Assembly (NCBI RefSeq): GCF_009711125.1
Contig: NZ_WMIB01000020.1
Coordinates: 1-64,000, forward strand
Source: Metabacillus mangrovi
GTDB taxonomy: Bacteria > Bacillota > Bacilli > Bacillales > Bacillaceae
Direction of reading: 5' to 3'
DNA length: 64,000 bases
Part shown: piece after piece, positions 49,050 through 57,610 of the stretch
Position numbering within the stretch: the first letter of the stretch is position 1
How the letters are laid out: each line of letters starts with the position of its first letter
Position numbers and translations under genes: made by a program
Notes under the pieces: generated by a model
The model's input: only the letters and a program-made list of their open reading frames with translations
Told to the model about the DNA's origin: nothing
Database searches by the model: none

Positions 49050-51206
49050 TCAGTAATAGATGGATTTCATTCTCCAGATATTCAGCGCATTAATCTTGAG
49101 ATCGTCCGGTCCATCTAACCGGATTCCCAAAGCATCCAGGCTGTCCGGATACGTTCTGGTCGTCAGCGTCTGGGAGTTATTGAGGTACACTTCAATTAAC
49201 GATTTATCCAGAAGCAGCCTTACCTTAAGGACCGGGAGCCGTTTTTCAAGCTTACCTCCCTGGATGCCTCCCGTTTTTTCTGCGGGATCGCGTGTTGATC
49301 TTGTCCGGTCTGCTGAAAAACGGTTCTCTGCTGCATCATACAGGAAAACCGTTTCCTCTTCCTGATCCGGTGTCATTCTGACCCTTAGGGCAAAGGAACG
49401 CTCTGCTTCCACCTCTAACAAGATATCAAGCATATCTCCCTTTACCTCTTTTAGGTAAGGCTGTGCTTCCTTTGCCGTCACTTCAGATAAAGCAAGCAGA
49501 GCTTCTTCTCTGAGTGATTCCGCCGCATCTGCCGGTTCCACCAGTAAACCGCCTTCTGCATCAAGGGAAAGCTGAACTGGCATACCTGCTGTGTGCGCCC
49601 ATCCGGATTCATATTCTTTCTCTACTGTACGCTCCCCTTGAGCGATTGTAAATAATAGGATTTTCCCTGTGTGCGGGTCAATCATTCCGCTTGGACCTGT
49701 GAAATGAAACAGACCCAGATCAATCAGCTTCGGTTCTTCAAAATCCGGAAGGAACGCTGCTTCCTCTGCTTTCCATTCTCCAATCCAATAGTACACTTCT
49801 ACATGCGCCCCTTTTCCAACCGGGCTGATGAGAAGGATGTGCTTTTCCGGACTAATCGGCAGCAGGACTGGCAGCTCCCAGATTTCACCGAGATGCGGGT
49901 ATTTTTCATGAGGGAAATCCATTAGAAACCCTTTAAAATCCCACTTTGTCAGGTTATCAGATACAAAGACGGGAATCGTCCCGCCCTTCCCTTCAAACCC
50001 TGACGCCACAAGCTGAAACCATCGGCCATCTTCCTTCCAAACGAAGGGATCCCGGAATCCATCATGGTGCAGATTCATCCCCTCTGGCTGTGTGACAACC
50101 GGAAGCGGATGCTTTTTCCATTCTTTGAGTTCCAGATCTCCTGTTTCTTTAACTGTACTGTAAGCCAGGCCCGTCATCTGGTTTGGAGTAAAGGAACTGT
50201 TGCCCGCTGTGAAAAACAAGACCGGATTGCCTTCTTCATCAAACGAAGCACTTCCGGACCAGGTACCGATGGGATCAACTTCAAATTTCCCCGGAGCAAG
50301 CGCCACCGGAAGGTCCTTCCAGTGGATCAGATCTTCACTTATCCAGTGACCCCAGTGGATATTTCCCCAAAAGGGCCCCTGAGGGTTGTGCTGATAAAAC
50401 AAATGATATTTCCCTTTATAAAAGAAAGGAGCATGTGGCTCATTCATCCAGTGGCCGGGCGGGGAAGCGTGAAACTGCGGCCTGTGGCGATCCTGCTTCC
50501 ACTCATTCCTGTTAAGGCCAATCTGATCCTCTGTGACAGGCGGAGGAGAATGAAAGAGCGCTGATGCACCCTCCTGTGCAACCGCTTCTCCAACGAATTT
50601 CACTTCATCCATCAGACCGCTGAACATATTGGGAATGAAGACACCAGCAATCCGTTCTTCTTCATTATGTTTACCGATCATAAGCGGAGCGTCCGATGGT
50701 TTACATGCGAAATTGTGAACCTTCCTGTCTGCTGCTTTTTCGCCATTTACGTACAGAGATATACTGCTGTTGGATACAGCGGCAATAAGCTGGCTCCAGC
50801 TCCCTCTTTCAAGCGGTTTGTCAGCAGACAGCTCGATCCATTCCGCACCTGAACCCGCTTGAAATACGGCACACCCATCTCCATCAAGTCCAAGCAAGAA
50901 TCCTGTCTGATCCCTTCTGCTGTGCTGATTGATGATGGCGGAGGGGGCTTGGCTGTACCCGCTGAAATTGCGTGGAGCAATCCATACTTCGATTGTAAAG
51001 GCATCAATTTGGTCCAGTTTATATTCAGATTCCAGATAACTGGAGTATCCATCCAGCCATAGTGCGGCAGATGCCCTTCCCTTTCTCCATTGCGGCCTTA
51101 GACCACGGTCGTTTTTGTATAAAAGCGGGGGCTTCGGAAGCACTTGATTATGTACGGTATTACCGTCCCCTTCATTAAATATCCAGTGTACGAAATTGCT
51201 GCTCAA
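49050..51206 (-). CDS. Large GH32 enzyme with N-terminal LamG-like domain and altered nucleophile motif
   Basis: The protein has about 718 residues and no signal peptide. Residues about 1-220 form a LamG/concanavalin-like jelly roll (YLESEYKLDQIDAFTIEVWI). The GH32 propeller begins near 240. The canonical W-M-N-D-P-N-G reads W-M-N-E256-P-H-A, so Glu replaces the nucleophile Asp. R385-D386-P and the acid/base E444 (WELP) remain. A C-terminal sandwich follows. It may have shifted specificity, for example a fructan transferase or exo-levanase-type reaction. TTG 51206 is taken as start because AAGGAGG lies 8 nt upstream. Cytosolic location fits hydrolysis of imported oligosaccharides. Confidence 0.88.
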   Translation of the reverse strand: MSSNFVHWIFNEGDGNTVHNQVLPKPPLLYKNDRGLRPQWRKGRASAALWLDGYSSYLESEYKLDQIDAFTIEVWIAPRNFSGYSQAPSAIINQHSRRDQTGFLLGLDGDGCAVFQAGSGAEWIELSADKPLERGSWSQLIAAVSNSSISLYVNGEKAADRKVHNFACKPSDAPLMIGKHNEEERIAGVFIPNMFSGLMDEVKFVGEAVAQEGASALFHSPPPVTEDQIGLNRNEWKQDRHRPQFHASPPGHWMNEPHAPFFYKGKYHLFYQHNPQGPFWGNIHWGHWISEDLIHWKDLPVALAPGKFEVDPIGTWSGSASFDEEGNPVLFFTAGNSSFTPNQMTGLAYSTVKETGDLELKEWKKHPLPVVTQPEGMNLHHDGFRDPFVWKEDGRWFQLVASGFEGKGGTIPVFVSDNLTKWDFKGFLMDFPHEKYPHLGEIWELPVLLPISPEKHILLISPVGKGAHVEVYYWIGEWKAEEAAFLPDFEEPKLIDLGLFHFTGPSGMIDPHTGKILLFTIAQGERTVEKEYESGWAHTAGMPVQLSLDAEGGLLVEPADAAESLREEALLALSEVTAKEAQPYLKEVKGDMLDILLEVEAERSFALRVRMTPDQEEETVFLYDAAENRFSADRTRSTRDPAEKTGGIQGGKLEKRLPVLKVRLLLDKSLIEVYLNNSQTLTTRTYPDSLDALGIRLDGPDDLKINALNIWRMKSIYY

Positions 51207-51240
51207 TATGGTTTCCTCCTTCCTGCAGAGAGTTGAAACA

Positions 51241-51267
51241 GAACTGGAGCCTATCAAGCTCCAGTTC
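51241..51267. promoter_or_regulatory. Intercistronic hairpin after the solute-binding protein gene
   Basis: GAACTGGAGC pairs with GCTCCAGTTC (10-bp perfect stem, 7-nt loop) just past the SBP stop. On the minus strand only a weak T-run follows (CTGTTTC), so partial termination or mRNA protection is more likely than full termination. Confidence 0.65.
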
Positions 51268-51277
51268 CTCATCACTC

Positions 51278-52870
51278 TTATTTTTTATTAAAGTCATCCA
51301 GTCCTTTTTGATAAATCTGCATCATCTCGGAAAGACCCATATCTTCCAGCTGCTGGACGTAATCATCCCATTCTTCTTCAATGCCGCCTTCCAAAAGCCA
51401 TTGTGCCTGCTTCTGGTTCACCACTTCTTTGATTTCTGCCTCGATTTGTTCTTTTGTCTGCAAATCCTGTTCAGAGAAGAGAACTTGCGGATAATTTTCT
51501 TTTTCCAAATACGGCTCATAAATCGCTTTCAGATCCTTCAGTCTTTCTTTTGCACGAGGTTCCATATCAACAACCGTTCCGAAGTGCTCCTTCAGGATAA
51601 CAACCGGACCGTTTGGAGCGACTTTCTGACGAAGCTCTCCCATCGCTACATCCTTCGGAATCTCTTTATTTACAAGCATTCCGTTTTCATCTTCTTCAAA
51701 AATCGTACCGATCGGCCCCCAGCTGATCTGGGCGGACATTTTCGGCTCATACAGCTGATCAGCCCAGCGCATCGTGATTTCAGGGTTTTTGTTGGCGGAT
51801 GTGATCACGAATGCTGCCCTGCCGTAATCGGAGTTGTTGGAGCGGCCGATTAGCTGGGTTCCATCCGGACCTTTAAGAGGCGGAAGCAGAACATAATCGC
51901 CTTTGCGTTCAGGTCCAACTACTTCTTCTGTTTCCCACCAGATGTAAGACCCCAGGGACGGATCCTCCGTTTTCCCTTTTGCCAGGTATTGAGGGGCTTC
52001 CTGTGTAAAGGATTCAGGATCGATCAGGCCTTCTTTTACCCACTCATGATAATACTTGATTGCTTCCTTGTATTCAGGCTGGACCGCCGTATAAATGACT
52101 TTGCCGTCACGGACGATGCGGTGCTCCGTGTTATCTGCCATTCCAAATGGAGCGAACAGGTCTCCATTGTTTCCTGTCCAGAAATTGTACATAAAGCTCA
52201 GCGGAATCTCATCCTGTTTTCCGTTTCCATTCGGATCCTTTTCTTTAAATGCTTTCAGTACTTTATAGTATTCATCAAGTGTCTCTGGCATTTTCAAACC
52301 AAGCTTATCAAGCCATGCTTTATTGATGGAGTGAAAGTTCGGCACCGCTCCAAGACCCATTTCTTCAGCTCGCGGCAGAGAATAAATGTGGCCGTCCGGT
52401 GCTGTAACCATTTGTTTTAATTCCGGGCGTTTTTCAAATACCTTCTGAATGTTCGGCGCATATTTCTCGATTAGATCTTCAAGAGGAACGATGGAACCAT
52501 TCGCTCCAGCTGTAATGATGTCTGTATCAGAAAATTGTGCATCATAGAAAGCATCCGGCAAATCACCGCTTGACAGCATCAGGTTCTTTTTCTCCTGATA
52601 GCCTTCAGACGGAATATTGTTCCACTTGATATGAACCCCTGTTGATTTTTCCAGGCTCTTCACAATGTCCATTTCTCCGTAGTTCGGAGCGAGCGGCGCT
52701 TTCGGCGACACAAAGTTCAGGGTCACTTTTTCCTCTACAATCGGAAGCCCTGTTTTATTGAACGCTGCCTCACTTTTCTCTTTCTCCCCGGAAGTCTGAT
52801 TCGAACAGGCCCCCAGCAGGCAAACCGTGCTGATCATAAGTGCACTGACTGCTTTTACCCCTTTTTTCAT
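51278..52870 (-). CDS. Carbohydrate-binding lipoprotein (LplA/YtcQ-like, family 1)
   Basis: The 530-residue protein has a lipobox LLGAC (Cys22) and the extracellular solute-binding family 1 fold of the LplA/LipO type: VKSLEKSTGVHIKWNNIPSE, SSGDLPDAFYDAQFSDTDII, PLEDLIEKYAPNIQKVFEKR and the D-x-N-x-N-x-K loop DPNGNGKQDEIPL. It captures oligosaccharides outside the cell, here most likely fructans given the two GH32 neighbours. GGGGGA precedes the ATG. It follows the permease genes rather than leading the operon. A hairpin follows its stop. Confidence 0.9.
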   Translation of the reverse strand: MKKGVKAVSALMISTVCLLGACSNQTSGEKEKSEAAFNKTGLPIVEEKVTLNFVSPKAPLAPNYGEMDIVKSLEKSTGVHIKWNNIPSEGYQEKKNLMLSSGDLPDAFYDAQFSDTDIITAGANGSIVPLEDLIEKYAPNIQKVFEKRPELKQMVTAPDGHIYSLPRAEEMGLGAVPNFHSINKAWLDKLGLKMPETLDEYYKVLKAFKEKDPNGNGKQDEIPLSFMYNFWTGNNGDLFAPFGMADNTEHRIVRDGKVIYTAVQPEYKEAIKYYHEWVKEGLIDPESFTQEAPQYLAKGKTEDPSLGSYIWWETEEVVGPERKGDYVLLPPLKGPDGTQLIGRSNNSDYGRAAFVITSANKNPEITMRWADQLYEPKMSAQISWGPIGTIFEEDENGMLVNKEIPKDVAMGELRQKVAPNGPVVILKEHFGTVVDMEPRAKERLKDLKAIYEPYLEKENYPQVLFSEQDLQTKEQIEAEIKEVVNQKQAQWLLEGGIEEEWDDYVQQLEDMGLSEMMQIYQKGLDDFNKK

Positions 52871-52911
52871 TTGATTTCCCCCTTATTTTTTTTGCTTGAA
52901 TCCCCTCTTAA

Positions 52912-53829
52912 TCAGCCTTTAATCCCGCCAATCAGAGCCCCTTTGACAAAATACTTTTGCACAAAAGGATAAACAATGAGCAATGGCAGAGCGGCTACAA
53001 TGATGACCCCATACTTGATCAGTTCAGCCAGCCTTCTTTGTGCAGCATAAGAAGCAACATCTCCCACCATATTTGCCGCCGCCTCATTCTGGATTAGAAT
53101 GTTTCTTAATATCAGCTGAAGCGGATAAAGCCCTTCGTCGTTGAGATAAATCAGTGCATCAAAATATGAATTCCAGTGTCCGACCGCGTAAAAGAGGACA
53201 AGCACAGCGATGATCGGTTTGGACAGCGGAAGAACGACCTTTAAAAAGAATTTTGTATTGGAGCAGCCGTCAATCTTGGCCGCTTCCAGAAGTTCATCCG
53301 GAATATTGCTCTGAAAAAACGTCCTTGCAACAATGAGGTTCCAGACGGCAATGGCTTTTGGCAAAATCATCGCCCAGATGGTGTTAACGAGGCCAAGGTT
53401 TTTCACGACAAGATACGTAGGAATCAGCCCGCCGGAGAAAAACATCGTAAAGATGAACAGCAGCATAAAAATGTTCCGCCCTGCTAAATCTTTTCTGGAT
53501 AGCGCGTACGCCGCCATTAAAGTCAGCACAACGTTGACTGCTGTTCCAAGCACTGTGTAAATGACCGTATTTTTATATCCAAGCCAGATCATCTCATCCT
53601 GGAAAATCCGTTTATAGCCTTCAAACGTAATTTCCTTTGGCAGCAGCCAGACATCCCCTGAATAAATACGGTCCGGGTTGCTGATGGAGGCAATGACGAC
53701 AAAGTAGAGCGGATACAGGACCAGGATGGCGATGATGGTCAAAACGGTTATATTCAGTACATCAAAGATCCGGTCTTCCTTTGATTTGCGGGCCCAGCGC
53801 CGCGGTTTGTTCATTGTGATCTGTTCCAT
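52912..53829 (-). CDS. ABC transporter permease (LplC/YtcP-like)
   Basis: The 305-residue membrane protein has six TM helices and the CUT1 EAA loop DELLEAAKIDGCSNTKFFLK (about 185-205) that docks with the ATPase. It has the LplC-type phrases LTLMAAYALSRKDLAGRNIF and GGLIPTYLVV. It works with the permease at 53841 and the SBP at 51278. No ATPase gene is present, so it must use a shared MsmX-type ATPase. The start at 53829 has GGAGGCGG nearby; six upstream codons overlap the previous stop. Confidence 0.9.
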   Translation of the reverse strand: MEQITMNKPRRWARKSKEDRIFDVLNITVLTIIAILVLYPLYFVVIASISNPDRIYSGDVWLLPKEITFEGYKRIFQDEMIWLGYKNTVIYTVLGTAVNVVLTLMAAYALSRKDLAGRNIFMLLFIFTMFFSGGLIPTYLVVKNLGLVNTIWAMILPKAIAVWNLIVARTFFQSNIPDELLEAAKIDGCSNTKFFLKVVLPLSKPIIAVLVLFYAVGHWNSYFDALIYLNDEGLYPLQLILRNILIQNEAAANMVGDVASYAAQRRLAELIKYGVIIVAALPLLIVYPFVQKYFVKGALIGGIKG

Positions 53830-53840
53830 TTCTCCGCCTC

Positions 53841-54812
53841 CTACCACAAGCCGTTTCCGGAAATTCTTTTCGCTGCACGGTTAACCAGCCAAAGCAGCAC
53901 AAGGTTGATTACGGCATTAAATAGACCAACGGCAGCAGCGAAACTGTATTGTGCTTGCTGCAGCCCTGTTTTGTACACGTATGTAGGAATAATCTCAGCT
54001 GTTGGGGCGTTCAAAGGGGTCTGCAGCAGGAAAGCCTTTTCAAAACCAATGTTCATAATGTTTCCTACTGATAATACGAGCAGGATGACCGCAATCGGCA
54101 AGATAGCCGGAATATCCACATGGAGAATTCTTTGCCACTTATTTGCTCCATCCATGACTGCTGCTTCATGAATCTCAGGACTGACTCCGGCCAGTGCCGC
54201 TAAATAAATAATAGCTGCCCAGCCCGTCTCCTGCCATAAGCCTGAACCGATATAAAGGGGCTGGAACCATTCTGCCTTCGCCATGAAGTTAACGGGATCT
54301 CCTCCGAGCAGGACAATGATGGAGTTCGCAAGCCCTTTATTGGAAAAGAAAACGAAAATCATACCCGCCAGCACGACGACTGAAATAAAATGCGGAGCAT
54401 AAATAACGGTCTGAATGAAGCGTTTATACCGTTCCTGTGCAAGCTGATTCAGCATCAGTGCCAAAATGATCGGCAACGGAAAACCGAACAGCAGCTGCAG
54501 AAGGCTAAGAGAAATCGTATTCTCCATCAGCTTCGCAAATTGAAATGAATTGAAGAATCGTTCGAAGTGCTCAAAGCCAACCCAAGGGCTTCCATTGATC
54601 CCAAGTGTGGGAACAAAATCTTTAAAAGCGATGATGACTCCTTGCATTGGTACATAATGAAACACAATAAAATAAACAAGTGCGGGAAGAAGGAAAAGAT
54701 AAAGTTCATAATTCTGGAGGACGCGCTTCCACTTCGCAGATCTCATTTGTTTCTTTGTCTCAAGCTCAATGACCATGACTTCACTGTGCTGTAATTTTTG
54801 CTGCAGCTTCAT
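53841..54812 (-). CDS. ABC transporter permease (LplB/YteP-like)
   Basis: The 323-residue protein has a cytosolic N-terminal tail of about 35 residues, then six TM segments. Typical LplB phrases: YLFLLPALVYFIVFHYVPMQ, GVIIAFKDFVPTLGI and EAA loop PEIHEAAVMDGANKWQRILH. It forms the translocation channel with LplC. AAGGGGG lies 6 nt before the ATG at 54812. It is the first gene of the fructan operon, preceded by promoter and two LacI operators. Confidence 0.9.
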   Translation of the reverse strand: MKLQQKLQHSEVMVIELETKKQMRSAKWKRVLQNYELYLFLLPALVYFIVFHYVPMQGVIIAFKDFVPTLGINGSPWVGFEHFERFFNSFQFAKLMENTISLSLLQLLFGFPLPIILALMLNQLAQERYKRFIQTVIYAPHFISVVVLAGMIFVFFSNKGLANSIIVLLGGDPVNFMAKAEWFQPLYIGSGLWQETGWAAIIYLAALAGVSPEIHEAAVMDGANKWQRILHVDIPAILPIAVILLVLSVGNIMNIGFEKAFLLQTPLNAPTAEIIPTYVYKTGLQQAQYSFAAAVGLFNAVINLVLLWLVNRAAKRISGNGLW

Positions 54813-54831
54813 CTCAGACCCCCTTCTCAGG

Positions 54832-54889
54832 TAATCGATTACGTAATTAATGTTATCGCTTCCATTTTTTATTTAATCGATTACGTAAT
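54832..54889 (-). promoter_or_regulatory. Twin LacI-type operators
   Basis: TAATCGATTACGTAAT occurs at 54832-54847 and again at 54874-54889, 42 bp apart. Each contains two overlapping palindromes with central CG (TAATCGATTA and ATTACGTAAT). They lie between the promoter and the first gene of the fructan operon. A third half-like copy, TAATCGTTTA, follows at about 54887. Cooperative binding or looping by the operon's LacI protein is likely. Confidence 0.8.
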
Positions 54890-54900
54890 CGTTTAAATAG

Positions 54901-54930
54901 ATAGTATCCTATATAGAGAGAGATGGTCAA
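54901..54930 (-). promoter_or_regulatory. Promoter of the fructan operon
   Basis: On the minus strand TTGACC (54925-54930) lies 18 bp from TACTAT (54901-54906). The first LacI operator begins about 12 bp downstream of the -10, so bound repressor would block initiation. Confidence 0.7.
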
Positions 54931-55051
54931 TATCGTTTTTTGAAAATTAGAAAATAAAGTTAATTAATAAAGTTATCCTTTTTTCTTGTGTACTCAACCA
55001 CCTTTACACCGAATAAAGGTATTACATACAACCCAAAGTGAGGTGGCATCC

Positions 55052-56050
55052 ATGTGTACAAATATTGCGATTCCTTTTTCATATAAGCACCAGTCTCTCG
55101 TTTCAGCAAGAACGATGGACTGGGTAGAGGTACTGCCAACATCGGTTGATTTTGTCCCCAGGGGGCAGTCCTTTCCTGCAGTCAAAGAACCTGGTGAAAT
55201 CAAGTGGAGAAATAAGTTTGCGTTTGTTGGTGCAGGCTTTAATGGGCTCAAGCCTGGTTTAGGAACCTGTTTTTATTATGATGGGTTAAATGAGGCGGGG
55301 CTTTCTGCTGCATCCTTATTTTTAGGGTGTACGGAATACCCGAAGCGCGGGCCCTCCCAGCTTTCTAGCGTGAACATAGTTGCTTACGCTTTAGGAAACT
55401 TCCAAAACGTGGAGGAAGCTGAGGCGGGGCTTTCTAAATTGACCACTATTAAATCAGCTGTTTTTCCGAATGCAACCTTCCACTACATAATCAGTGATGC
55501 CTCAGCAAATCATCTCGTCGTTGAATTTGTTGGCGGGAAAATGAAGACGTATCGAACTGAACTCGGCGTACTGACAAACGATCCCCCATACGATTGGCAT
55601 CTGAACAACCTTGTTCTTTATGAACAGCTGTCACTGACAGACAAATGCAACCAAATTTGCGGAAGTGAGCTTGTCGGCAGCGGACAGCTTGGCATACCAG
55701 GTGATCCGACCTCCCAGTCGCGCTTTGTCCGCGCATCCTTTCTGCAGCAGACTCAATTCTCCCCTGCTACTATTCAGCAGGGCATCGGAGCTGCCCGGCA
55801 AATCATCCAGACCCTCTCCGTACCGGTCGGAACCGTTTATTTAAGAGAATACGAAGGTGTCTATGATTGGACACAATGGACAGTTATCAGAGATCACAAT
55901 AATCTCGGATACTACTTTTTTACGGATTTTAACAGCACTTTGTATGGGATCAAGTTTAAAGAGCTCGATCTGGATGGCAGGTTTACAATCGGTGTGGATA
56001 TTGAGCAGCCGGGCTGGGTTGAGGATCTATCATATAAGTTTCAGAAGTAG
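55052..56050 (+). CDS. Choloylglycine-hydrolase / penicillin V acylase-type Ntn hydrolase
   Basis: The 332-residue protein begins M-C-T-N, so removal of Met exposes Cys2, the N-terminal nucleophile of the bile-salt hydrolase/penicillin V acylase family. R19 and D22 (SARTMDW) and the N-D-P-P-Y-D-W segment (LTNDPPYDWHLNNL) are the other conserved active-site residues. It cleaves linear amide bonds such as penicillin V or N-acyl homoserine lactones in relatives. No signal peptide, so cytosolic. GAGGTGG lies 5 nt before this ATG; 22 upstream codons have no RBS. It is divergent from the fructan operon. Confidence 0.92.
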   Translation: MCTNIAIPFSYKHQSLVSARTMDWVEVLPTSVDFVPRGQSFPAVKEPGEIKWRNKFAFVGAGFNGLKPGLGTCFYYDGLNEAGLSAASLFLGCTEYPKRGPSQLSSVNIVAYALGNFQNVEEAEAGLSKLTTIKSAVFPNATFHYIISDASANHLVVEFVGGKMKTYRTELGVLTNDPPYDWHLNNLVLYEQLSLTDKCNQICGSELVGSGQLGIPGDPTSQSRFVRASFLQQTQFSPATIQQGIGAARQIIQTLSVPVGTVYLREYEGVYDWTQWTVIRDHNNLGYYFFTDFNSTLYGIKFKELDLDGRFTIGVDIEQPGWVEDLSYKFQK

Positions 56051-56128
56051 GTGGGTGTCTTTTGTGCGGTTGGGCATGGTACGTGATATATACTCCTATT
56101 TCACGTTCAGGGGGTCCGCCACGTTTTG

Positions 56129-56270
56129 TCGAATCTCCCCGAAAAATCGATATATCAGGATTTTCGCCGATATATTTTTATTTTCGTCGATATATCCTGA
56201 TTTTCGTCTATATATTTAAAATTTCGTCGATTTATTCAAATTTTCGCCGATATCTGATTTCCGTTTAATC
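56129..56270. repeat. CGATATAT repeat element, second copy
   Basis: Cores start at 56148, 56168, 56188, 56208, 56228 and 56248, exactly 20 bp apart, mostly preceded by TTTTCG. Left end TCGAATCTCCCCGAAAAATC and right end CCGATATCTGATTTCC match the copy at 19609-19745. Non-coding, between the Ntn hydrolase gene and the MFS gene. Confidence 0.9.
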
Positions 56271-56323
56271 GGGAGGGGCTTGAAATCCCAGCTTCACGCC
56301 CCAGCTTAGGAAAGCAATTCATC

Positions 56324-56364
56324 TCACACTGTTTTGAACACCTTTAAGTCCAATAACGGTGTGA
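56324..56364. terminator. Hairpin between convergent genes
   Basis: TCACACTGTT pairs with AACGGTGTGA (one G-U pair) across a loop of about 21 nt. T-rich sequence follows weakly on the plus strand (TTCTTCTC). It may end transcription from the Ntn hydrolase or MFS gene. Nothing else is seen in 56271-56408. Confidence 0.4.
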
Positions 56365-56408
56365 TTCTTCTCAAATTTATCCGGAAACTGCCGCCTATTT
56401 GCCGCCAA

Positions 56409-57584
56409 TCAGCGTCCGATGCCTACATTTTTCTGTCTAACCACTCCATTCAGCCTCTCTGAGCATACATACATCCCAACTGCGCAAACAGCAATGAAGC
56501 ATGGAAATACAGCAATAGAAGTCTGCGAAGCAACGAAGCCAAGAAGAGGCGGCAGCAAGGTGCTGCCGGTGTAGGCGACAGCCATCTGGTACCCCATGAT
56601 GGTCTGGGAATGGGTTTTGCCGAACCGGGCCGGAGTTTCGTGGAGCATGCTTGGGAAAATGGGTGCCAGTCCAAAACCGATCACGACGAACCCGACCAGG
56701 GTGAAGGGCAGCGGCAATGGCAGCAGCATCAGTGCCGCACCCGCTAATGCGATGATTTGCCCATAGCGGATGAGCGTAAGATTGTTCAACTTGAATGTGA
56801 TAAAACCTGTTAAGAACCTCCCTGCCGTCAGACCGCCCCAATAAAGAGAGACCCATTGTGCCGCTTCCGCAGCGGAGAGTTCTTTTACGTTAACGAGGTA
56901 ACTGCTCCCCCAAAGCCCAACTGTTGCTTCCGCCCCGCAATAAAAGAGGAATGACAGCATGGCAAGCTTCACGCCTTTAATTTGCAGAGGCTTTACATGG
57001 CTTTCTTCCGGCACCGCTTCATCCGGTGATGCCGCACTGTTCTTTTTCCATAAAGGCAGAGAAAACAGCAAAACCGCTGCCAGCGCGAACTGAATGATGG
57101 AAATGGTCAGGTAACCGTTTCTCCACAGCTGCTGGCCTGAGATAAACTGCGCCATGATGATTGGCCCGAGTGTAGCGCCCACTCCCCAAAAGCTGTGCAG
57201 CCAGCTCATGTGATGGGCCTTATAATGCAAAGCAACATAATTGTTCAGGGCCGTATCCACGGCTCCGGCTCCAAGCCCGAGAGGAATAGCGAAAACAAAT
57301 AGCCAGACGACGGATGGCGCCAAATAAAAGCCGAGCAGAGCGCCAGCCGTCAGCAGACCGCTGAAAAAAGTGACGGTTCCTGTCCCGAAACGTGCAATGA
57401 TTCTGCCGCTGAGCAGGCTCGAAACGATCGTCCCGCCAGCAATGACCATAAACAGAAGTCCCGCCATTTCAAGCGGAGCTCCGAGCTCCTGCTGCATCAC
57501 CGGCCAGGCGGCCCCGAGCAGGGAATCGGGCAATCCAAGACTGATAAAAGCCAAGTAGATTATAAGTAAGAGTAATAAGGTCAT
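56409..57584 (-). CDS. MFS transporter (FucP/glucose-like)
   Basis: The 391-residue protein has 12 predicted TM helices with central cytosolic loop (LPLWKKNSAASPDEAVPEES). The first TM contains AFISLGLPDSLLGAAWPVMQ, and later GRFLTGFITFKLN matches the A-like motif of the second half. The TM1 phrase and the LHSFWGVGATLGPIIMAQF segment are those of FPS/FucP-like sugar or fucose permeases. Substrate unknown. It is 26 bp downstream of the ROK regulator gene and likely co-transcribed, so a sugar-type ligand controls it. Confidence 0.85.
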   Translation of the reverse strand: MTLLLLLIIYLAFISLGLPDSLLGAAWPVMQQELGAPLEMAGLLFMVIAGGTIVSSLLSGRIIARFGTGTVTFFSGLLTAGALLGFYLAPSVVWLFVFAIPLGLGAGAVDTALNNYVALHYKAHHMSWLHSFWGVGATLGPIIMAQFISGQQLWRNGYLTISIIQFALAAVLLFSLPLWKKNSAASPDEAVPEESHVKPLQIKGVKLAMLSFLFYCGAEATVGLWGSSYLVNVKELSAAEAAQWVSLYWGGLTAGRFLTGFITFKLNNLTLIRYGQIIALAGAALMLLPLPLPFTLVGFVVIGFGLAPIFPSMLHETPARFGKTHSQTIMGYQMAVAYTGSTLLPPLLGFVASQTSIAVFPCFIAVCAVGMYVCSERLNGVVRQKNVGIGR

Positions 57585-57610
57585 ATGTATGCCTCCCAGC
57601 TGATTAAAAA

